A stretch of 64,000 nt of DNA from Acidobacteriota bacterium (GCA_003170135.1 PMZR01000127.1:30869-94868), one strand, 5' to 3'; shown: positions 9,064-17,637, counted from the first letter of the stretch. Notes: generated by a model not told the origin, from the letters alone. Program-made: numbers and translations.

Positions 9064-10731
9064 CTATCGTTTAACGTCCGCGACTCGTCTCGCCTTGAAC
9101 TCGCTGCCCACTGCCCATTCGGGGTACTTGCTCGCCTGCGCCACGTCGAAGCCCACCATCCAGAGCATCTGCAGATCCTGGATCGCGCCGTGCAGATCCC
9201 AGTCGGGCATGATCACGTCGGCCGGCTTGTGGTAGTTGTGCTCGGTGTAGTAATCGGCGGCGTTGCGCCCGTAGTCGCCGGCCTTTCCCACGAAGTCGTT
9301 TCTCACCCAATCGACATAGAGGCCCGGCACGCCCCGGTTGGCGAACTCGAAATGGTCCGATCGGTAGTAGTAGCCTTTCTGCGGTTCGAGATCGCCGTGC
9401 ACGACGCGGTCCTGGCGCGCCGCCACCTGGCGAGCCACCTCATCCAGGGTGGATTTGCCGAAGCCGATGATTGTCACATCCTTCGTCGCGCCGTGGACGT
9501 TCAGAATGTCGATGTTGATGTCGGCGAGCGTCTTCGCCATCGGCACAACAGGGTGCTCGACGTAGTATGCCGACCCGAGCAACCCCTGCTCCTCGCCCGT
9601 CACCGCGAGGAACAGCAGCGTGCGTTTCGGCCTCACGGGCATGCGACTGAACGCCCGCGCGATTTCGATGACGCCGGCCACGCCCGATGCGTTGTCGGCG
9701 GCGCCATGGTAGATGCCGGCCGGTCCAGTGCCGAAATGGTCCCAGTGGGCGCTGTAGGCCACGCATTCAGCCTTCAGCTTCGCGTCGCTGCCGTCGATCC
9801 GGCCAATCACGTTCCGGGAATCGACGCGCCGCATCCGGTTCCCGAAGTGAATCGACGCGGTCACGTCGAGCGGCACGGGGCGGAACTCGCGCGTCGCCGC
9901 GCGCTTCTTCAGCACGTCGAAGTTCTGGCCCGCCATGACGAACAACTTTCGCACCTGGTCGATCGTGAGCCAGCCTTCGACTGCCGCCTTGTCCACATTC
10001 CCATTGGGCGCCACGAGATCGAACCGCTCGCCGCCGAATCCCTGCACGACCGACCACGCGTAGCCGGCCGGGACGCTCTCGTGGACGATGAGAATGCCGG
10101 CCGCGCCCTTGGCGGCGCCGATGTCGTACTTGTAGGTCCAGCGCCCGTAGTAGGTCATCGCGTCGCCGCCGAAGACGGCCGGATCGAGCTTTCGCGCGTC
10201 GTGCGGATCGGGGACGGGTGGATCGTTGATCAACATCACGACCGTCTTGCCCCGGACGTCCACACCCTTGTAGTCGTCCCACGCGAACTCGGGCGCCTGC
10301 ACGCCGTAGCCGACGAACACGAGCGGCGAATTCTGCAGCCCCGCATCCGGCGCCTCGCGGCGCGTCCACGCGACGAAGTCCTGCAGGTACTTCAGCGAGC
10401 CGGTCATCCCGGCCTTCCTGAACGTCAGCTGCATCGCCTTGTCGGCGGTCATCCCGACGAGCGGCACCTTCTGGAAGTAGGTGCCGTCGGGGTTGCCGGG
10501 CTTCAACCCGACCCTCCTGAACTGGTCCGCGATGTAGGCGACCGACAGGTCCTCGCCCCTGGTGCCGGGCAGCCGCCCACCGTATTCATCCGACGACAGC
10601 ACCTTGATGTGCTGCTGCAGCAGCGTCGCGGCGATGGCGGGAAACGGAACCTGGCGCCCCTGCCGGCGCGCGAGGCCGGGCACTGTCGCCAGGAGCACCA
10701 TCGCAAGCGCCGCGCATGCCAGGCGTCTCAT
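9064..10731 (-). CDS. Secreted M28 family zinc aminopeptidase (paralog 1)
   Basis: Exported di-zinc aminopeptidase of family M28 (555 aa). The N-terminus MRRLACAALAMVLLATVPGLA is a signal peptide. A PA (protease-associated) insert occupies about residues 130-260, and the peptidase domain follows. Zinc and catalytic residues are visible: H329 (SAHWDHFG), D346 (GAADNASG), the E380-E381 pair (TGEEQG), D408 (INIDIL) and H460 (RSDHFEF). It shares domain order and long motifs with the lipoprotein at 15781..17550, so the two are paralogs. The start ATG overlaps the stop of the upstream glutaredoxin-like gene by 4 bp (ATGA), indicating translational coupling. Confidence 0.92.
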   Translation of the reverse strand: MRRLACAALAMVLLATVPGLARRQGRQVPFPAIAATLLQQHIKVLSSDEYGGRLPGTRGEDLSVAYIADQFRRVGLKPGNPDGTYFQKVPLVGMTADKAMQLTFRKAGMTGSLKYLQDFVAWTRREAPDAGLQNSPLVFVGYGVQAPEFAWDDYKGVDVRGKTVVMLINDPPVPDPHDARKLDPAVFGGDAMTYYGRWTYKYDIGAAKGAAGILIVHESVPAGYAWSVVQGFGGERFDLVAPNGNVDKAAVEGWLTIDQVRKLFVMAGQNFDVLKKRAATREFRPVPLDVTASIHFGNRMRRVDSRNVIGRIDGSDAKLKAECVAYSAHWDHFGTGPAGIYHGAADNASGVAGVIEIARAFSRMPVRPKRTLLFLAVTGEEQGLLGSAYYVEHPVVPMAKTLADINIDILNVHGATKDVTIIGFGKSTLDEVARQVAARQDRVVHGDLEPQKGYYYRSDHFEFANRGVPGLYVDWVRNDFVGKAGDYGRNAADYYTEHNYHKPADVIMPDWDLHGAIQDLQMLWMVGFDVAQASKYPEWAVGSEFKARRVADVKR

Positions 10732-11282
10732 TCCTTCAGCTCCTGCGCAGCCGCGTGGTCGGCCGATTCTGTGTGGCGCGCCAGCCAGCTCTCGCGATCC
10801 GCTTCGATCGGATGGTCCAACGGCCCGCCGAGCGAGGTCACACCGACCGCGCTATAGACGGGACACCAGCCGACAACCCCCGTCAGCATCTCCCAGCCAC
10901 CGAGGACCGCCAGCGGGATCCGCAGCAGCTTCGGCGCCTTGAAGGCGAGCAGCGCGAGGCCGGCGCCGGCGCCGATCCTGATGCCGCGCTCCAGGTCGCC
11001 GACGTTCTGCCGGCGCATGCGCTCGCTGGCGTCCTGCCGGTCGATGATGCCGTTGCGCACGAGCGCCTCGGCGAGCGCGCGATTCCCGGGCTCGACCAGC
11101 ACCTCGTCGTGCACGCGCACCACGGGCGTGCGACGCTTCCCGTGATTGAGCGCCTTCACTTCATCGAGCGCGGCGGCGTCCGCATCGACGTCGCGGTAGA
11201 CGCACGCGACCCCGATCCGCCGGAGATACCTGAGCGAGCGCTGCGTGTCCTCGCACCATTCGGCTCCATAAACGGTCAGCAC
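10728..11282 (-). CDS. Glutaredoxin-like domain fused to YgaP-type (DUF2892) membrane domain
   Basis: 184-aa two-domain protein. Residues 1-80 have a glutaredoxin/thioredoxin fold: LTVYGAEWCEDTQRSLRYL carries a single active-site Cys (C-E-D-T), and RRTPVVRVHDEVLVEP is the cis-Pro strand. Residues about 95-150 (GDLERGIRIGAGAGLALLAF and WEMLTGVVGWCPVYSAVG) match the DUF2892 membrane hairpin of YgaP, which includes the conserved GWCPxY. Start is GTG 11282, chosen because GGAGG lies 5 nt upstream. Probably a membrane-anchored monothiol redox protein; substrate unknown. It overlaps the M28 gene by 4 bp, so redox handling and a secreted peptidase share a transcript. Confidence 0.82.
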   Translation of the reverse strand: MLTVYGAEWCEDTQRSLRYLRRIGVACVYRDVDADAAALDEVKALNHGKRRTPVVRVHDEVLVEPGNRALAEALVRNGIIDRQDASERMRRQNVGDLERGIRIGAGAGLALLAFKAPKLLRIPLAVLGGWEMLTGVVGWCPVYSAVGVTSLGGPLDHPIEADRESWLARHTESADHAAAQELKE

Positions 11283-11376
11283 GCGATCCTCCTTGACCCA
11301 CCCACCTTCGCCCCGCGGCCATTGTCTTGGCGTTGGCAGCCACTCCGTTCAACCTGCATCGTAACCCGTCCTCTCC

Positions 11377-11616
11377 CTACCGCACCCACAACCGCGTTGG
11401 TATCGACAGCAACGGGTAGCGCAGGCGCAGCCGGATGACGTGACCCACGTAGTCCGGCTTCGGGATTTCCCCGCGCAGAAGGCGTGCGCGCAGTTGCCGA
11501 ATCTCGTAGCGATACAGGTGGCTGAGATAATCACGAATGAGATCCGGCGAGGTCGAGGGCCCCGGCCGGATGCCGTGGATGGCCAGCTGCTCGAGGACTT
11601 CGGGGTGATAGTCCAC
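11377..11616 (-). CDS. Small hypothetical protein
   Basis: About 79 aa, basic, no membrane segment or known motif. The sequence VDYHPEVLEQLAIHGIRPG...LIRDYLSHLYRYEIRQLRARLL is mostly helical by appearance. The frame stays open upstream to 11880, but that would overlap the sigma-factor gene on the other strand. GTG 11616 is the first start that leaves room for divergent promoters. I do not recognise the family. Codon bias in the conserved part is coding-like. Start uncertain. Confidence 0.5.
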   Translation of the reverse strand: MDYHPEVLEQLAIHGIRPGPSTSPDLIRDYLSHLYRYEIRQLRARLLRGEIPKPDYVGHVIRLRLRYPLLSIPTRLWVR

Positions 11617-11773
11617 GATCGACTTATAGCGTGTCGCACGCCGCGCGGGAAGCCCGAATACTGTCCAGGTTGTGCATTCGACACCAACAGTGTCACATTC
11701 CTGCGCCGGCCGTCGTTTAGGATGTGTGACGGCAGCGGAGCAAGCGGGTGACCGACGCTGGGAGGCGGAATCG

Positions 11774-12364
11774 ATGAATGGACGCGTGGCCATGGGGGAA
11801 GCGACCTCAGCGCTGCCCGCGTCGCTGGCGCCGGAGACCGTCGCCCGGCCGCACGCCCCGTCGTTCGACGCAATCTTCATCGAGCACTACCCGCGCGTCG
11901 TCGGCATCATCGCCCGGATGGTCAGCGACCGCTCCAGGGCCGAGCAACTTGCCGCCGACGTCTTCTGGAAGTTGTATCGCAAACGGCTGTTCCGGCCACG
12001 CGAGGACAACATCGGCGGCTGGCTGTATCGCACGGCGCTCAGAGTTGGCCTCGATGCGTTGCGTACGGCCTCGCGCCGGAGCCGGCACGAGGCCTCGGCC
12101 GCTGTCGAGCAGGTTCGGCAAGCCGGCCCCTGCGATCCGCTCGAGGCGGTGTTGCAGGCCGAACGGCGAGCGCAGGTCAGGGCGACACTCGCGACGCTGA
12201 AACCGCGCCAGGCGCGCCTGCTGCTGCTGCGCGGGTGTGGCCTCTCCTACCAGCAAATCGCCGGCGTCCTGAAGATCAATCCGACATCGGTCGGCACCCT
12301 GCTGGCCAGGGCCGAGGACGCGTTCGAACGCCAACACCGCGCGTTGCACGGAAGCAAGAGTTGA
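11774..12364 (+). CDS. RNA polymerase sigma factor, ECF-like
   Basis: Sigma-70 family factor of extracytoplasmic-function type (196 aa). Region 2 is about residues 32-75 (FIEHYPRVVGIIARMV...AADVFWKLY) and region 4 about 138-185 (LKPRQARLLLLRGCGLSYQQIAGVLKI, the helix-turn-helix). Start at ATG 11774, with GGAGG 8 nt upstream. The downstream gene 12367 starts 2 nt after the stop and encodes a zinc-finger anti-sigma factor, and the third gene is an exported protein. The order sigma - anti-sigma - exported protein suggests an autoregulated envelope response, which is inference. Confidence 0.9.
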   Translation: MNGRVAMGEATSALPASLAPETVARPHAPSFDAIFIEHYPRVVGIIARMVSDRSRAEQLAADVFWKLYRKRLFRPREDNIGGWLYRTALRVGLDALRTASRRSRHEASAAVEQVRQAGPCDPLEAVLQAERRAQVRATLATLKPRQARLLLLRGCGLSYQQIAGVLKINPTSVGTLLARAEDAFERQHRALHGSKS

Positions 12365-12366
12365 TC

Positions 12367-13095
12367 ATGTGTAGCGAAGGCACGCTGCAGGCGTACGTGG
12401 ACGGCGAGCTCGCGCCGGCGGAGCGCGACGCGATGGTCGAGCATCTCGCCGCCTGCCAACGATGCCGTGAACGGGCGGCTGTCGCCGCCCGGCGCCGCGA
12501 TCGCGTCGGAAGCCTCATCGCCGCGCTGGGGCCGGATGACGCCGCGGGACCCGATCCTGCGACGCCGGCGCTCGCGCGGTTCCACGCACGAGTGTCGGAA
12601 CTGCCGGCAACGGCGCGGCTGAGCGCGCTGGCGCCCCGGGCATGGGCGACGGCGGGCGCGGTGCTTACGGCTGCCATCTGCATCGCCGCGATCCTGCACG
12701 CCATCTCGGGCGCGCGCCCGCCCGCCTCGTCGCGGACGGCGCTCGGCGCCGCCCCGCCTGCGCCAGCCCAGTCGGCTCGCGCGGCGGTGCCCGTCGGAAC
12801 GCTGGCCGACATCCCGGCCGCGGTCGAACGACCGGCAAAGCCGACTCTTCCTCGAATGCCGCGCCGTGCGACGCCCGCCGCCCGTTACGTCCTCATCTCC
12901 AACGACGTCAGGCCGCCGGACATGGGCATGGTCGTGCGCATGAAACTGCCGCTCTCGGTGCTGGCCGCAGGCAGCGGCGACGCCGACGGCAACGGCACCT
13001 TCGGAGAAATCCTGGCGGACGTGCTCGTGGGACAGGACGGTCGTCCCTACGCGGTACGCCTCGTGTCGAACACGCGAACACCCGGAAGGAAGTGA
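12367..13095 (+). CDS. Membrane-bound zinc-finger anti-sigma factor
   Basis: 242-aa single-pass membrane protein. The N-terminal zf-HC2 (ZAS) motif has ligands H26, C30, C33 (VEHLAACQRC) after the family's QAYVDGELAPAER. A transmembrane segment lies at about 91-115 (WATAGAVLTAAICIAAILHAI). The exterior part (about 115-242) is Pro/Ala-rich and ends with a folded-looking domain (GMVVRMKLPLSVL...EILADVLVGQDGRPYAVRLV) that could be the signal sensor. It probably sequesters the sigma factor encoded 2 bp upstream. Start ATG 12367 is favoured over longer frames, which overlap the sigma gene. Confidence 0.88.
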   Translation: MCSEGTLQAYVDGELAPAERDAMVEHLAACQRCRERAAVAARRRDRVGSLIAALGPDDAAGPDPATPALARFHARVSELPATARLSALAPRAWATAGAVLTAAICIAAILHAISGARPPASSRTALGAAPPAPAQSARAAVPVGTLADIPAAVERPAKPTLPRMPRRATPAARYVLISNDVRPPDMGMVVRMKLPLSVLAAGSGDADGNGTFGEILADVLVGQDGRPYAVRLVSNTRTPGRK

Positions 13096-13098
13096 CTC

Positions 13099-14031
13099 AT
13101 GCGAAGGATCGGCACCATCCTCTTTGCGGGAACCACCGTGCTTATCGCCTGCGCCGGCGTTTGTGCGCAGGACGCGCCGCAGAAGCCGACCGAGAACGCC
13201 CAGGCGATCAAGATGAAGGTCGAGCAGGCCGTCGCTGGCGAGCTCCAGCAGGTCAAGGTCCAGTTGGCCACGGGCGGCATGCTCGGCGCTATAGTCACGG
13301 GCGCGCCCTACTCCGCCGTGACGACGAACGAAAGCACCCAGACGCTGGCCGATGGCAACCGCATCGTGCAGAAGACCACCTACAACGTGGCTCGCGATGG
13401 ACAGGGCCGCGTGCGCCGCGAAGAAGTGAACGAGAACGGCGTGGTGACCTCGGTCACGATTCTGGATCCCGTCGCCAAGACCACCTATCTTCTGGATCCG
13501 GTGAACCGGACGGCCCAGCCCATGCCGCTCGTCGCCGGCGCGGCCTTCAAGATGGCCACGGGCACCCAGGTCGTCAGCTGGACCGCCCAGAGCGATCAGG
13601 GCATGGTCGAAGCGAAACGGAAGGTCATGGCGGAGCAGGTGGCGAGCGAGAAGGCCGCTGCCAACGGCACGTCGACCGGAGTCGTCAGCATCACAACGTC
13701 GCCGAACGGGGCCGCCGCCGAGCGCGCGACGGCACACGTGGAGTCGCTCGGCACGCAGATCATGGAGAGCGTGCCCGCGGAAGGGACGCGCACCACCAGG
13801 ACGATCCCTGCGGGTCAGATTGGCAACGAGCGCCCGATCGAGATCGTGTCGGAGGAATGGTACTCGAAAGACCTGCAGATGACGTTGATGAGCCGCCACG
13901 CCGACCCGCGCAGCGGGGAAACGCTGTATCGCGTCACGAACATCCAGCGCGCCGAGCCGGACCCCGGCCTGTTCCAGGTGCCCGCGGGATACACGGTGAA
14001 AGAGGGCCTGAAGGTCGTGCGTGACAAGTAG
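13099..14031 (+). CDS. Exported hypothetical protein, third gene of the sigma operon
   Basis: 310 aa with a signal peptide (MRRIGTILFAGTTVLIACAGVCAQ). Repeated beta-rich phrases (YSAVTTNESTQTLADGNRIVQKTTYNVARD, GRVRREEVNENG, IVSEEWYSKDLQMTLMSRHADPRSGE) are typical of exported acidobacterial proteins that sit behind sigma/anti-sigma pairs. I cannot assign a biochemical role. It starts 3 nt after the anti-sigma stop, so it is co-translated with the regulators and may be the envelope component they monitor. Confidence 0.8.
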   Translation: MRRIGTILFAGTTVLIACAGVCAQDAPQKPTENAQAIKMKVEQAVAGELQQVKVQLATGGMLGAIVTGAPYSAVTTNESTQTLADGNRIVQKTTYNVARDGQGRVRREEVNENGVVTSVTILDPVAKTTYLLDPVNRTAQPMPLVAGAAFKMATGTQVVSWTAQSDQGMVEAKRKVMAEQVASEKAAANGTSTGVVSITTSPNGAAAERATAHVESLGTQIMESVPAEGTRTTRTIPAGQIGNERPIEIVSEEWYSKDLQMTLMSRHADPRSGETLYRVTNIQRAEPDPGLFQVPAGYTVKEGLKVVRDK

Positions 14032-14035
14032 CAGC

Positions 14036-14063
14036 GTAGGGGCACAACAAGTTGTGCCCCTAC
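14036..14063. terminator. Perfect 13-bp hairpin between convergent genes
   Basis: Arms GTAGGGGCACAAC and GTTGTGCCCCTAC flank a 2-nt AA loop, 5 bp past the stop of the 13099 gene. No T-tract follows, so it may be a factor-dependent terminator or a dispersed palindrome rather than a classical terminator. Confidence 0.55.
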
Positions 14064-14075
14064 CGAACCGTCCGG

Positions 14076-14097
14076 GGGGCGCGCCGTGCCGCGCCCC
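14076..14097. repeat. Second GC-rich hairpin abutting the murJ stop
   Basis: Arms GGGGCGCG/CGCGCCCC around a 6-nt loop. Its right arm ends at the murJ stop codon. With the hairpin at 14036 it forms a pair with similar outer sequence (AGGGGC...GCCCCT), as in dispersed palindromic repeat pairs. Confidence 0.55.
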
Positions 14098-15770
14098 TAC
14101 AACAACCGCCGCACGCGCGCGAACATGCTCGCCGCGTACGGGATGCCGAGCAGCCAGGCGCCGGCGAAGTACACAAGGCCGTAGGGCGCCAGCACGACCA
14201 CGCCCACCAGCGCCGGGTGATGGCCGACCACCACCAGTTTGACGCCCCAGGCGACGCCCGCCGCAATGGCCGCCGCGATCCAGAGCCGCGCAACGAACGA
14301 CGCGGTCAAACCCGTTCGCCCGATGCGCCGGTTCAGCGTATAACGCAGCAGCGCGAACTCCACCCATCCGGCCACGCCGGCCGACGCCGTCAGACCGGCC
14401 ACGCCCCACCGAGGATCGAGGCCGGCGGCGGGAGGCAGTTTGAACGCCGCCAGGTATCCGAGGCTGCCGGTCAACACGACGCGGATCACGGCGAACCGAA
14501 GCGGCGTTCGGGTATCCCGAAGCGCGTAGTAGGTGGACGAGTACAGCCGGCCCAACGTGGATGCGAGCAGGCCCACCGACGACCCGGCCAGGATGCCCCA
14601 CAGGTAGAGACTGTCCGCGTGGGTGAAACGCCCGCGCTCGTAGATGACGCCCGCGAGGACGTCGCCCAGCGCGAGAAGCGCCATGGCCGACGGGACGACG
14701 AAGAACGCGATCTGCTGCAGGCCCGTGTCGAGGCGCGTGCGCAACTGCCCTGCGATGCCGGCCTCGTCGCCGACCGCGCTCGACATCGCGGGGAGTTCAG
14801 CCGCCGAGACGGACATGCCGAACAGGCTGATCGGCAGCAGCGAAATCGTCTGCGCGTTGAACAGCGCCGTCATGGCGCCCGTCCCGAGCCAGCTCGAGAT
14901 GACCGTGTCGATGTAGGCGCTGACCTGCGTCACGCCGCGCGAGACGACGACCGGCACGAAGTTGGAGAGCACCGTGCGGACGTGCGGGGAGCCGACGCTG
15001 GCCGACACGCGCAACCGGCGCGCGAGCCGCAGCACCGTCGGCACCTGCACGGCGACCTGCAGCACGGAACCAGCGACCGAGCCCCACGCCAGCCACACCG
15101 CGAGGTGCTGGCTGTCACTTCGGCGACCGAACGCGACGAGCGTCGCGATCATTGCGACGTTCCAGATGACCGGCGCCGAGTAGGACAGCAGGAACCGGCG
15201 GTGACTGTTCAGGATCCCGAGACACCACGCGGACAGGACGAGCAGGCCGGCGCCGGGGAACAGCACGCGCACCAGCGTGATCGCCAGTTCGCGTTTGGCG
15301 CCTTCGTACCCGGGCGCGATCGCATCGATGAAGACGGGCGTGAAGAGGACGCCGAGGAGCACGAGGGTTGACAGCGCGAGCGCGAGCAGCCCGAGAACGG
15401 CGCCGGCCACGCGCCCCGCCTCCTCCTCGCTGTCTTCGGCGAGCAACCGCGCATAGACGGGGATGAACGAGGCCGACAGGGCGCCCTCACCGAACAGGTT
15501 CTGCAGATAGTTGGGAATCCGGAACGCGGCCTTGAACGCGTCGGCAGCGTCCGAGCGCTGGCCGAAGAAGTACGCAAACACGCCCTCGCGCACGAGGCCG
15601 AACAGCCGGCTGAGGAGGATGCCCGAGGCGACCAGGAACGAGTGAAACGCCGTGCTCCGGGGTGGGCGCTGGCCCGCGCCCGGCCTGAAGGCCTGGCGTC
15701 CCACATTCTGGTGGGACCGCCGGTCTTCAGACCGGTCGCGGGAACGTTCTACAGAAGGACCCATTGCCAC
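14097..15770 (-). CDS. murJ: Lipid II flippase MurJ
   Basis: Inner-membrane flippase moving lipid II across the membrane for peptidoglycan synthesis (MATE/MVF superfamily, 557 aa, about 14 membrane segments). Signatures: FLVASGILLSRLFGLVREGVFAYFFGQ, AAFRIPNYLQNLFGEGALSASFIPVYA, and a core rich in the conserved Arg and Asp of MurJ. The first about 35 residues (SVERSRDRSEDRRSHQNVGR) are not MurJ sequence: they are translated from a cluster of palindromes at 15682..15735. The true MurJ start is therefore unclear; ATG 15770 is the only ATG upstream of the conserved domain, so the repeat seems to have become the 5' end of the gene. Confidence 0.92.
   Translation of the reverse strand: MAMGPSVERSRDRSEDRRSHQNVGRQAFRPGAGQRPPRSTAFHSFLVASGILLSRLFGLVREGVFAYFFGQRSDAADAFKAAFRIPNYLQNLFGEGALSASFIPVYARLLAEDSEEEAGRVAGAVLGLLALALSTLVLLGVLFTPVFIDAIAPGYEGAKRELAITLVRVLFPGAGLLVLSAWCLGILNSHRRFLLSYSAPVIWNVAMIATLVAFGRRSDSQHLAVWLAWGSVAGSVLQVAVQVPTVLRLARRLRVSASVGSPHVRTVLSNFVPVVVSRGVTQVSAYIDTVISSWLGTGAMTALFNAQTISLLPISLFGMSVSAAELPAMSSAVGDEAGIAGQLRTRLDTGLQQIAFFVVPSAMALLALGDVLAGVIYERGRFTHADSLYLWGILAGSSVGLLASTLGRLYSSTYYALRDTRTPLRFAVIRVVLTGSLGYLAAFKLPPAAGLDPRWGVAGLTASAGVAGWVEFALLRYTLNRRIGRTGLTASFVARLWIAAAIAAGVAWGVKLVVVGHHPALVGVVVLAPYGLVYFAGAWLLGIPYAASMFARVRRLL
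15682..15735. repeat. Cluster of three palindromes encoding the MurJ N-terminus
   Basis: 15682..15693: GGCCT/AGGCC around GA. 15698..15717: GTCCCAC/GTGGGAC around a 6-nt loop. 15720..15735: CCGGTCT/AGACCGG around TC. The outer two have the same RGCCT-GA-AGGCY and TC-centred layout as the element in the lysE-like gene, with the sequence drifted in compensating pairs. In MurJ the cluster is translated. Confidence 0.75.
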
Positions 15771-15780
15771 ACAGGGTACA

Positions 15781-17550
15781 TCAGTTCGTGCCCTTCCCCG
15801 CCGCCTTCAACTGCGCTTCACGCGTCGCGCGGAACTCGTTGCCGGCCTTCCATTGCGGGAACTTCGCGGCCTGCGCCACGCGGTAGCCCATCATCCAGTA
15901 ATACTGCAGGTCCTGCGCGGTGCCGCTCATGTCCCAATCGGGCCGTATGATGTCCGACGGCTTGTGGTAGTCGTTCGCCGTGAAGGCGTCGGACTTCTCC
16001 CGGCCCCAGCCGGCGGGCTTGCCGACGTAGTCGATGCCGCCGTTGCTGTTGATGGCCGGCACGCCCTGCTTCGCGAACGGGAAATGATCGGAGCGGTAGT
16101 AGCCGCCGTTCTCCGGCTTCGGATCCGGGTTGATCACGCGTCCCTGCTCACCGGCGATCTGCTTCGCGTAGTCGTCCAGGTCCGACGCGCCCAGGCCGAC
16201 AACCGTGATGTCCTTGGTCTTGCCCCACACGTTCAGCGCGTCCATGTTGATGACGGCCAGCGTCTTCGCCAGCGGGTAGATGGGGGTCGTCGCGTAGTAC
16301 TGGGAACCGAGCAGGCCCTGCTCTTCCGAGGTGACGGCGAGCAGCAGGATCGAGCGTTTCGGTGCGGGCGACAGCTTCGCGAACGCGCGCCCGATCTCGA
16401 TCATGCCGCCGATCCCGGTGGCGTTGTCGCGGGCCCCGTGATAGATCCGGTCGCCGTTGACGGGCGTGCCGATCCCGAAGTGATCCCAGTGCGCCGTGTA
16501 GATCACGTATTCGTTCTTCAGCACCGGGTCGCTGCCCTCGATCTTCCCGACGACGTTGCGCGAGTCGATCGTGCGGACCTTGTTGTGCAGCGTGATCGCG
16601 GCCTTCACGCCGAGCGGCACCGGCTTGAACTCGCGCGTGAGCGCCTGCTGCTTCAGCTTGTCGTAATCGAGGCCGCCCATCTTGCAGAGGGCCTGCGCCT
16701 GTTCGAGCGGAATCCAGCCTTCGATGGCGACGCGGCTCATGTTGTTGTCGGGCGCGATCAGGTCGAACTGCTCGTTCACCTTGCCCTGCACCACCGAGAA
16801 CGGGTAGCCGGCCGGGCCGGTCTCGTGGACGATCAGCACGGCGTCGGCGCCGAACTTCGCGCCCATCTCGTACTTGTAGGTCCAGCGCCCGTAGTAGGTC
16901 ATCGCGCTGCCGCCGAACGTGTTCGGATCGAGCCTGGTCGGATCCTTCGGATCCGGCACGGGCGGGTCGCCGACCAGCATGACGAGCGTCTTGCCCTTCA
17001 GATCCATGCCCTTGTAGTCGTCCCAGTTGAACTCGGGCGCCTGCACGCCGTAGCCGACGAACACCATCTCGGAGCCGTTGATGCCGACGGTTTCCGATGC
17101 CTTCGTCGTGTCGCCCTCGACGGTGACGTCGCCGAACTTCATCCGACCAGGTGCCGCCACGCGCTTGGTCCAGGCCACGAAATCGTCCTTGAACTTCAGC
17201 GTCGTCTTCTTGGCGCCCTTGACGAATGTCATCGTCACGTTCGGATCGGGCGTGATGCCCACGAGCGGCACCTTCTGCATGTAGGTACCGTCGGTGTTGC
17301 CCGGCTTGACGCCGGCCTTCCCGAACTGGTCCGCGATGTAGGCGACGGTCAGATCCTCGCCCTTCGTGCCGGGCGCGCGGCCCTCGTATTCATCCGAGGC
17401 GAGCACCTTTACGTGCCGGAGCACCGCGTTACCGTCGATGTCCGGCGCCGCAGCCGACTGGACGGTGGGCGTCTGCTCCACCGGTTTCGAACAGGCCATC
17501 CAGCCACCCGCCACGCACATCACCGCCGCTGCCACAACGATTCGTTTCAT
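15781..17550 (-). CDS. M28 family zinc peptidase, lipoprotein (paralog 2)
   Basis: 589-aa exported lipoprotein peptidase: signal MKRIVVAAAVMCVAGGWMAC with probable lipidated Cys20. A PA-like insert (about residues 155-285) precedes the M28 domain. Zinc/catalytic residues: H354 (TAHWDHFG), D375 (GARDNATG), E409-E410 (SEEQG), D437 (INMDAL), H489 (RSDHFPF). Paralogous to the protein at 9064..10731 over nearly its whole length. GGAG lies 8 nt before ATG 17550, and a promoter is visible at 17591..17619. It ends 10 bp before murJ starts on the same strand, so murJ may be transcribed with it. Confidence 0.93.
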   Translation of the reverse strand: MKRIVVAAAVMCVAGGWMACSKPVEQTPTVQSAAAPDIDGNAVLRHVKVLASDEYEGRAPGTKGEDLTVAYIADQFGKAGVKPGNTDGTYMQKVPLVGITPDPNVTMTFVKGAKKTTLKFKDDFVAWTKRVAAPGRMKFGDVTVEGDTTKASETVGINGSEMVFVGYGVQAPEFNWDDYKGMDLKGKTLVMLVGDPPVPDPKDPTRLDPNTFGGSAMTYYGRWTYKYEMGAKFGADAVLIVHETGPAGYPFSVVQGKVNEQFDLIAPDNNMSRVAIEGWIPLEQAQALCKMGGLDYDKLKQQALTREFKPVPLGVKAAITLHNKVRTIDSRNVVGKIEGSDPVLKNEYVIYTAHWDHFGIGTPVNGDRIYHGARDNATGIGGMIEIGRAFAKLSPAPKRSILLLAVTSEEQGLLGSQYYATTPIYPLAKTLAVINMDALNVWGKTKDITVVGLGASDLDDYAKQIAGEQGRVINPDPKPENGGYYRSDHFPFAKQGVPAINSNGGIDYVGKPAGWGREKSDAFTANDYHKPSDIIRPDWDMSGTAQDLQYYWMMGYRVAQAAKFPQWKAGNEFRATREAQLKAAGKGTN

Positions 17551-17590
17551 GTGAAACTCCGGGAAAAATGAAGTCCGTCAGGCGCAGCGG

Positions 17591-17619
17591 ATGTTAGATG
17601 AATCCGGGTGAATACTCAA
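17591..17619 (-). promoter_or_regulatory. Sigma-70-type promoter of the M28 lipoprotein gene
   Basis: On the minus strand TTGAGT (17619..17614) and TAACAT (17596..17591) are separated by 17 bp, about 40 nt upstream of ATG 17550. The AT-rich patch stands out from the GC-rich surroundings. Confidence 0.55.
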
Positions 17620-17637
17620 TCGGGTAGGATCAAATCA

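Noticed and set aside
11617..11880. N-terminal extension of the small hypothetical gene to 11880
   Set aside because: It would overlap the sigma-factor gene and its promoter region on the other strand; residues there look non-coding.
12247..14601. Long antisense frame over the anti-sigma and exported-protein genes
   Set aside because: No recognisable domain; sense genes are overlapping or adjacent in an operon with clear features.
15652..17571. 639-codon frame antisense to the second M28 peptidase
   Set aside because: Shadow of the peptidase; metal-binding motifs are on the other strand.
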